DNA of 7,401 bases from an uncultured Clostridiaceae bacterium (lineage in GTDB: Bacteria > Bacillota > Clostridia > Lachnospirales > Lachnospiraceae): NCBI GenBank assembly GCA_949841235.1, contig CATKZA010000078.1, positions 1 through 7,401 of the forward strand, written 5' to 3'. Position 1 is the stretch's first letter. Each line of letters opens with the position of its first letter. Below the pieces are notes generated by a model. The model did not search any database, had not been told where the DNA came from, and saw nothing but the letters and a program-made list of their open reading frames with translations. The position numbers and the translations under genes were made by a program. Positions 5,738-7,401 of the stretch are shown here, piece by piece.

Positions 5738-7195
5738 TTATTCCAGCATATTGCCCAGTTCGTTCATCTCTCTCTGCACATTTTCCATGGCTTTCATTAC
5801 TTCCTCCGCAGCGATTGCCTGTTCCTCCGTAGATGTGCCGATGCCTACGGCTGATTCCATAGATGTCTCTGACATGGCCGTAATCTTCTGGATATATTGC
5901 AAAAGTTCCTCTTTGATCTCTAAGATATGTTTCAACTCGTTTTCCAGAACGCTGGAAACCTTTACCACATCCTCGGATGAGGAAGAGATGTTATGGAAAA
6001 TCTGCACTGTTTGATTCAATTGGACATTGGATTCCTTCACAATCGTATTGTTCAAATCAATCACATTGCTTGTATGGTCTACCGTATTTAAGATATCCTT
6101 TAATATCGTCTCAATCTTCTGGGTGGCATCTGCTGATTCCAGAGAAAGCTTGTTGATCTCGTCAGCCACTACCGCAAAGCCCTTCCCTGCCTCGCCTGCC
6201 CTGGCGGCCTCGATGGCGGCATTCAGGGCGAGAAGGTTTGTCTGCTGGGCAATCTGGTGAATGCTGTCCACGATTTCGCCGATATGTGCAGACTTGTCTG
6301 AAAGGTCATGCACCCCCTCGGATACCTCTTGGGTTGACTTGATATTTTCGTCAAATTTCTTTGACAGGTCTGCAATGGCAGAAAGCCCGGCATTATTCTT
6401 TTCTTTTAGGGCATTCATGTTTGTAATCGTATCGTTTACGTGGTTCTCGGACTGCAAGATTTTATCGTTCAGTTCATGAAAAATTTCCGTGCTTTCATTC
6501 ACCTCGTCAATTTGGATGCGGGCATTGCTGGAAATCTCTTCTGTGGAAGCGGATATTTTCTCAGAACTCTCTTCAAAATTATGTATGGATTCGTAGATTT
6601 TTTCAGAGGATTGCTGTATTTCTTCGAATGCCTTCCGAATGCTTTCCAGCATTCCGTGAGTTCCCTTTTCTTTTTTCTCCACATCCAGGAACAGGGAGCG
6701 GGTTCTCAATACGATCATAACGGATACTGCAACTGCCAGCGCATATACCATCAAAATGAATACCCAGATAGAGAGGGAATACATGGCTAGGAACTGGGAG
6801 GGAAATAGAACCATGGCGAGCGCATTTGGCAAAACGGTAAATATGACGCATGTCCTCAATACAGACAAGTCATAGTAGGGCATCGCCAGAAACAACACTA
6901 GGAAATATGCCTCCACCATAGCGCCGAAGGATGCCGGGGTGCTGAGGCAAAGGACGATGGCGCCTAGAAATGGCAGCATGGCGATGTAGCAATGTTTTGC
7001 AAATTTCCCGAGCGGCTTTTCCAGCAGTTTGGTGAGAATGCCGCCTGCTGAAATAATCAGCGCAATGCAATCTTTGGCGGCTCCTCCATTAAAAAGCAAG
7101 ACGTATGCGGTAGCAATGACAGGAATGGCGGCTAAGAATACAGCCATGATAAGATTCTGTCTTTTTTCCTCATTTTTCAAGATTTCTAACTCCAT
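5738..7195 (-). CDS. Methyl-accepting chemotaxis protein with six-TM N-terminal region
   Basis: This 485-residue chemoreceptor signals through CheA/CheW. About six membrane helices (roughly 15-34, 41-55, 68-86, 93-110, 115-133 and 140-163) replace the usual two-TM plus extracellular sensor layout; the loops are short, and no Cache, four-helix-bundle or HAMP domain is visible. Then comes one long coiled-coil signalling domain (about 175-485). Its hairpin tip contains [20 protein letters not shown] then [14 protein letters not shown] (about 315-346), near-invariant in the family. The two arms are about 155 residues each, roughly 22 heptads per arm, fitting the long 44H class common in Firmicutes. 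Gln/Glu-rich stretches such as [12 protein letters not shown] (455-466) are likely methylation regions. There is no C-terminal CheR/CheB tethering pentapeptide. The start is ATG 7195, 9 nt after GGAGG; an upstream in-frame TTG at 7201 is only 3 nt from it and less likely. The signal is unknown; the adjacent importer hints at nutrient sensing. Confidence 0.93.
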   Translation of the reverse strand: MELEILKNEEKRQNLIMAVFLAAIPVIATAYVLLFNGGAAKDCIALIISAGGILTKLLEKPLGKFAKHCYIAMLPFLGAIVLCLSTPASFGAMVEAYFLVLFLAMPYYDLSVLRTCVIFTVLPNALAMVLFPSQFLAMYSLSIWVFILMVYALAVAVSVMIVLRTRSLFLDVEKKEKGTHGMLESIRKAFEEIQQSSEKIYESIHNFEESSEKISASTEEISSNARIQIDEVNESTEIFHELNDKILQSENHVNDTITNMNALKEKNNAGLSAIADLSKKFDENIKSTQEVSEGVHDLSDKSAHIGEIVDSIHQIAQQTNLLALNAAIEAARAGEAGKGFAVVADEINKLSLESADATQKIETILKDILNTVDHTSNVIDLNNTIVKESNVQLNQTVQIFHNISSSSEDVVKVSSVLENELKHILEIKEELLQYIQKITAMSETSMESAVGIGTSTEEQAIAAEEVMKAMENVQREMNELGNMLE

Positions 7196-7233
7196 TGGCA
7201 AAATCCTCCATTTCGTATTTTATTCTAAAGCAT

Positions 7234-7262
7234 ATTATAGTATATTTTACCTTCTAATGCAA
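7234..7262 (-). promoter_or_regulatory. Promoter of the chemoreceptor gene
   Basis: On the minus strand a perfect -10 TATAAT (7239-7234) lies 17 bp downstream of TTGCAT (7262-7257). The start codon at 7195 is about 39 bp past the -10 box, leaving room for a short leader with GGAGG. This is a housekeeping sigma-A pattern; no FliA-type flagellar promoter (TAAA-N15-GCCGATAA) is seen. Confidence 0.6.
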
Positions 7263-7318
7263 TAAAATATGGTCTTGCAGAGGGTTGGCAAATTCATTGT
7301 AAGTTACTATTCACGGTC

Positions 7319-7382
7319 ATATCTAGCAAACAACCAAAATCATTGTGCTTGCACATAAAATTTTGGTTGTTTGCCTAGATAT
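7319..7382. repeat. Long imperfect inverted repeat (22/23-nt arms)
   Basis: The left arm 7319-7340 begins ATATCTAGCAAACAACC and pairs with 7360-7382, which ends GGTTGTTTGCCTAGATAT. Pairing is complete apart from one bulged C at about 7375. The 19-nt loop itself contains a small hairpin, TGTGC-TT-GCACA (7344-7355). There is no U-run after it on either strand, so it does not look like an ordinary intrinsic terminator. It lies upstream of the chemoreceptor promoter at the window edge; the gene on its other side is not visible. Confidence 0.7.
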
Positions 7383-7401
7383 TGACAGTGGAAGCTGTTC
7401 A

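Overview
The window looks like a stretch of a Gram-positive clostridial chromosome, most likely from the Lachnospiraceae or a near relative. Supporting signs are strong AGGAGG-type ribosome binding sites, moderate G+C genes separated by A+T-rich gaps, a substrate-binding/permease fusion transporter of the kind common in gut Clostridia, a long-signalling-domain chemoreceptor, an Rpn-type nuclease with an 'ERxGRIEG' tail, and a fragment of a clostridial surface-type fibronectin III repeat. The taxonomic call is an inference from gene style; no marker gene is present.

Layout, left to right. Bases 1-1318 (+) hold the 3' nine-tenths of a sodium-coupled NSS/SNF-family transporter; its 5' end lies outside the window. 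Bases 1347-1712 (+) hold a small open frame whose second half looks like the C-terminal strands of a surface-protein fibronectin III repeat, probably a gene remnant. A 15-bp stem-loop (1740-1794) separates this from a convergent gene (1804-2730, -) for an Rpn-family PD-(D/E)XK nuclease. Bases 2731-3295 carry no convincing gene. They are A+T-rich, full of small inverted repeats, and contain three same-strand copies of TTGCACAA.

From 3204 to 7262 the minus strand reads as one functional block, transcribed right to left: a six-TM methyl-accepting chemotaxis protein (5738-7195), an amino-acid substrate-binding/permease fusion (4074-5660) and its ATPase (3296-4057), ending at a stem-loop terminator (3204-3250). 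The last two genes form a complete polar amino-acid ABC importer in two polypeptides and are almost certainly one operon: the gap is 16 bp and the ATPase ribosome binding site abuts the fusion gene's stop codon. The chemoreceptor has its own good promoter. The importer has a second candidate promoter whose -10 box sits inside a palindrome, so it may be separately regulated. The adjacency suggests, but does not prove, that the receptor's signal relates to the same nutrient. The right edge (7319-7382) contains a long imperfect inverted repeat with no gene attached inside the window.

The most interesting candidate is inside the Rpn gene. A strong internal Shine-Dalgarno sequence lies 11 nt before an in-frame ATG and would give a 70-residue C-terminal protein. 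That matches the intragenic antitoxin (RpnS) arrangement described for other Rpn nucleases and would make this single gene a candidate self-contained toxin/antitoxin or anti-phage unit. It is a hypothesis from sequence alone.
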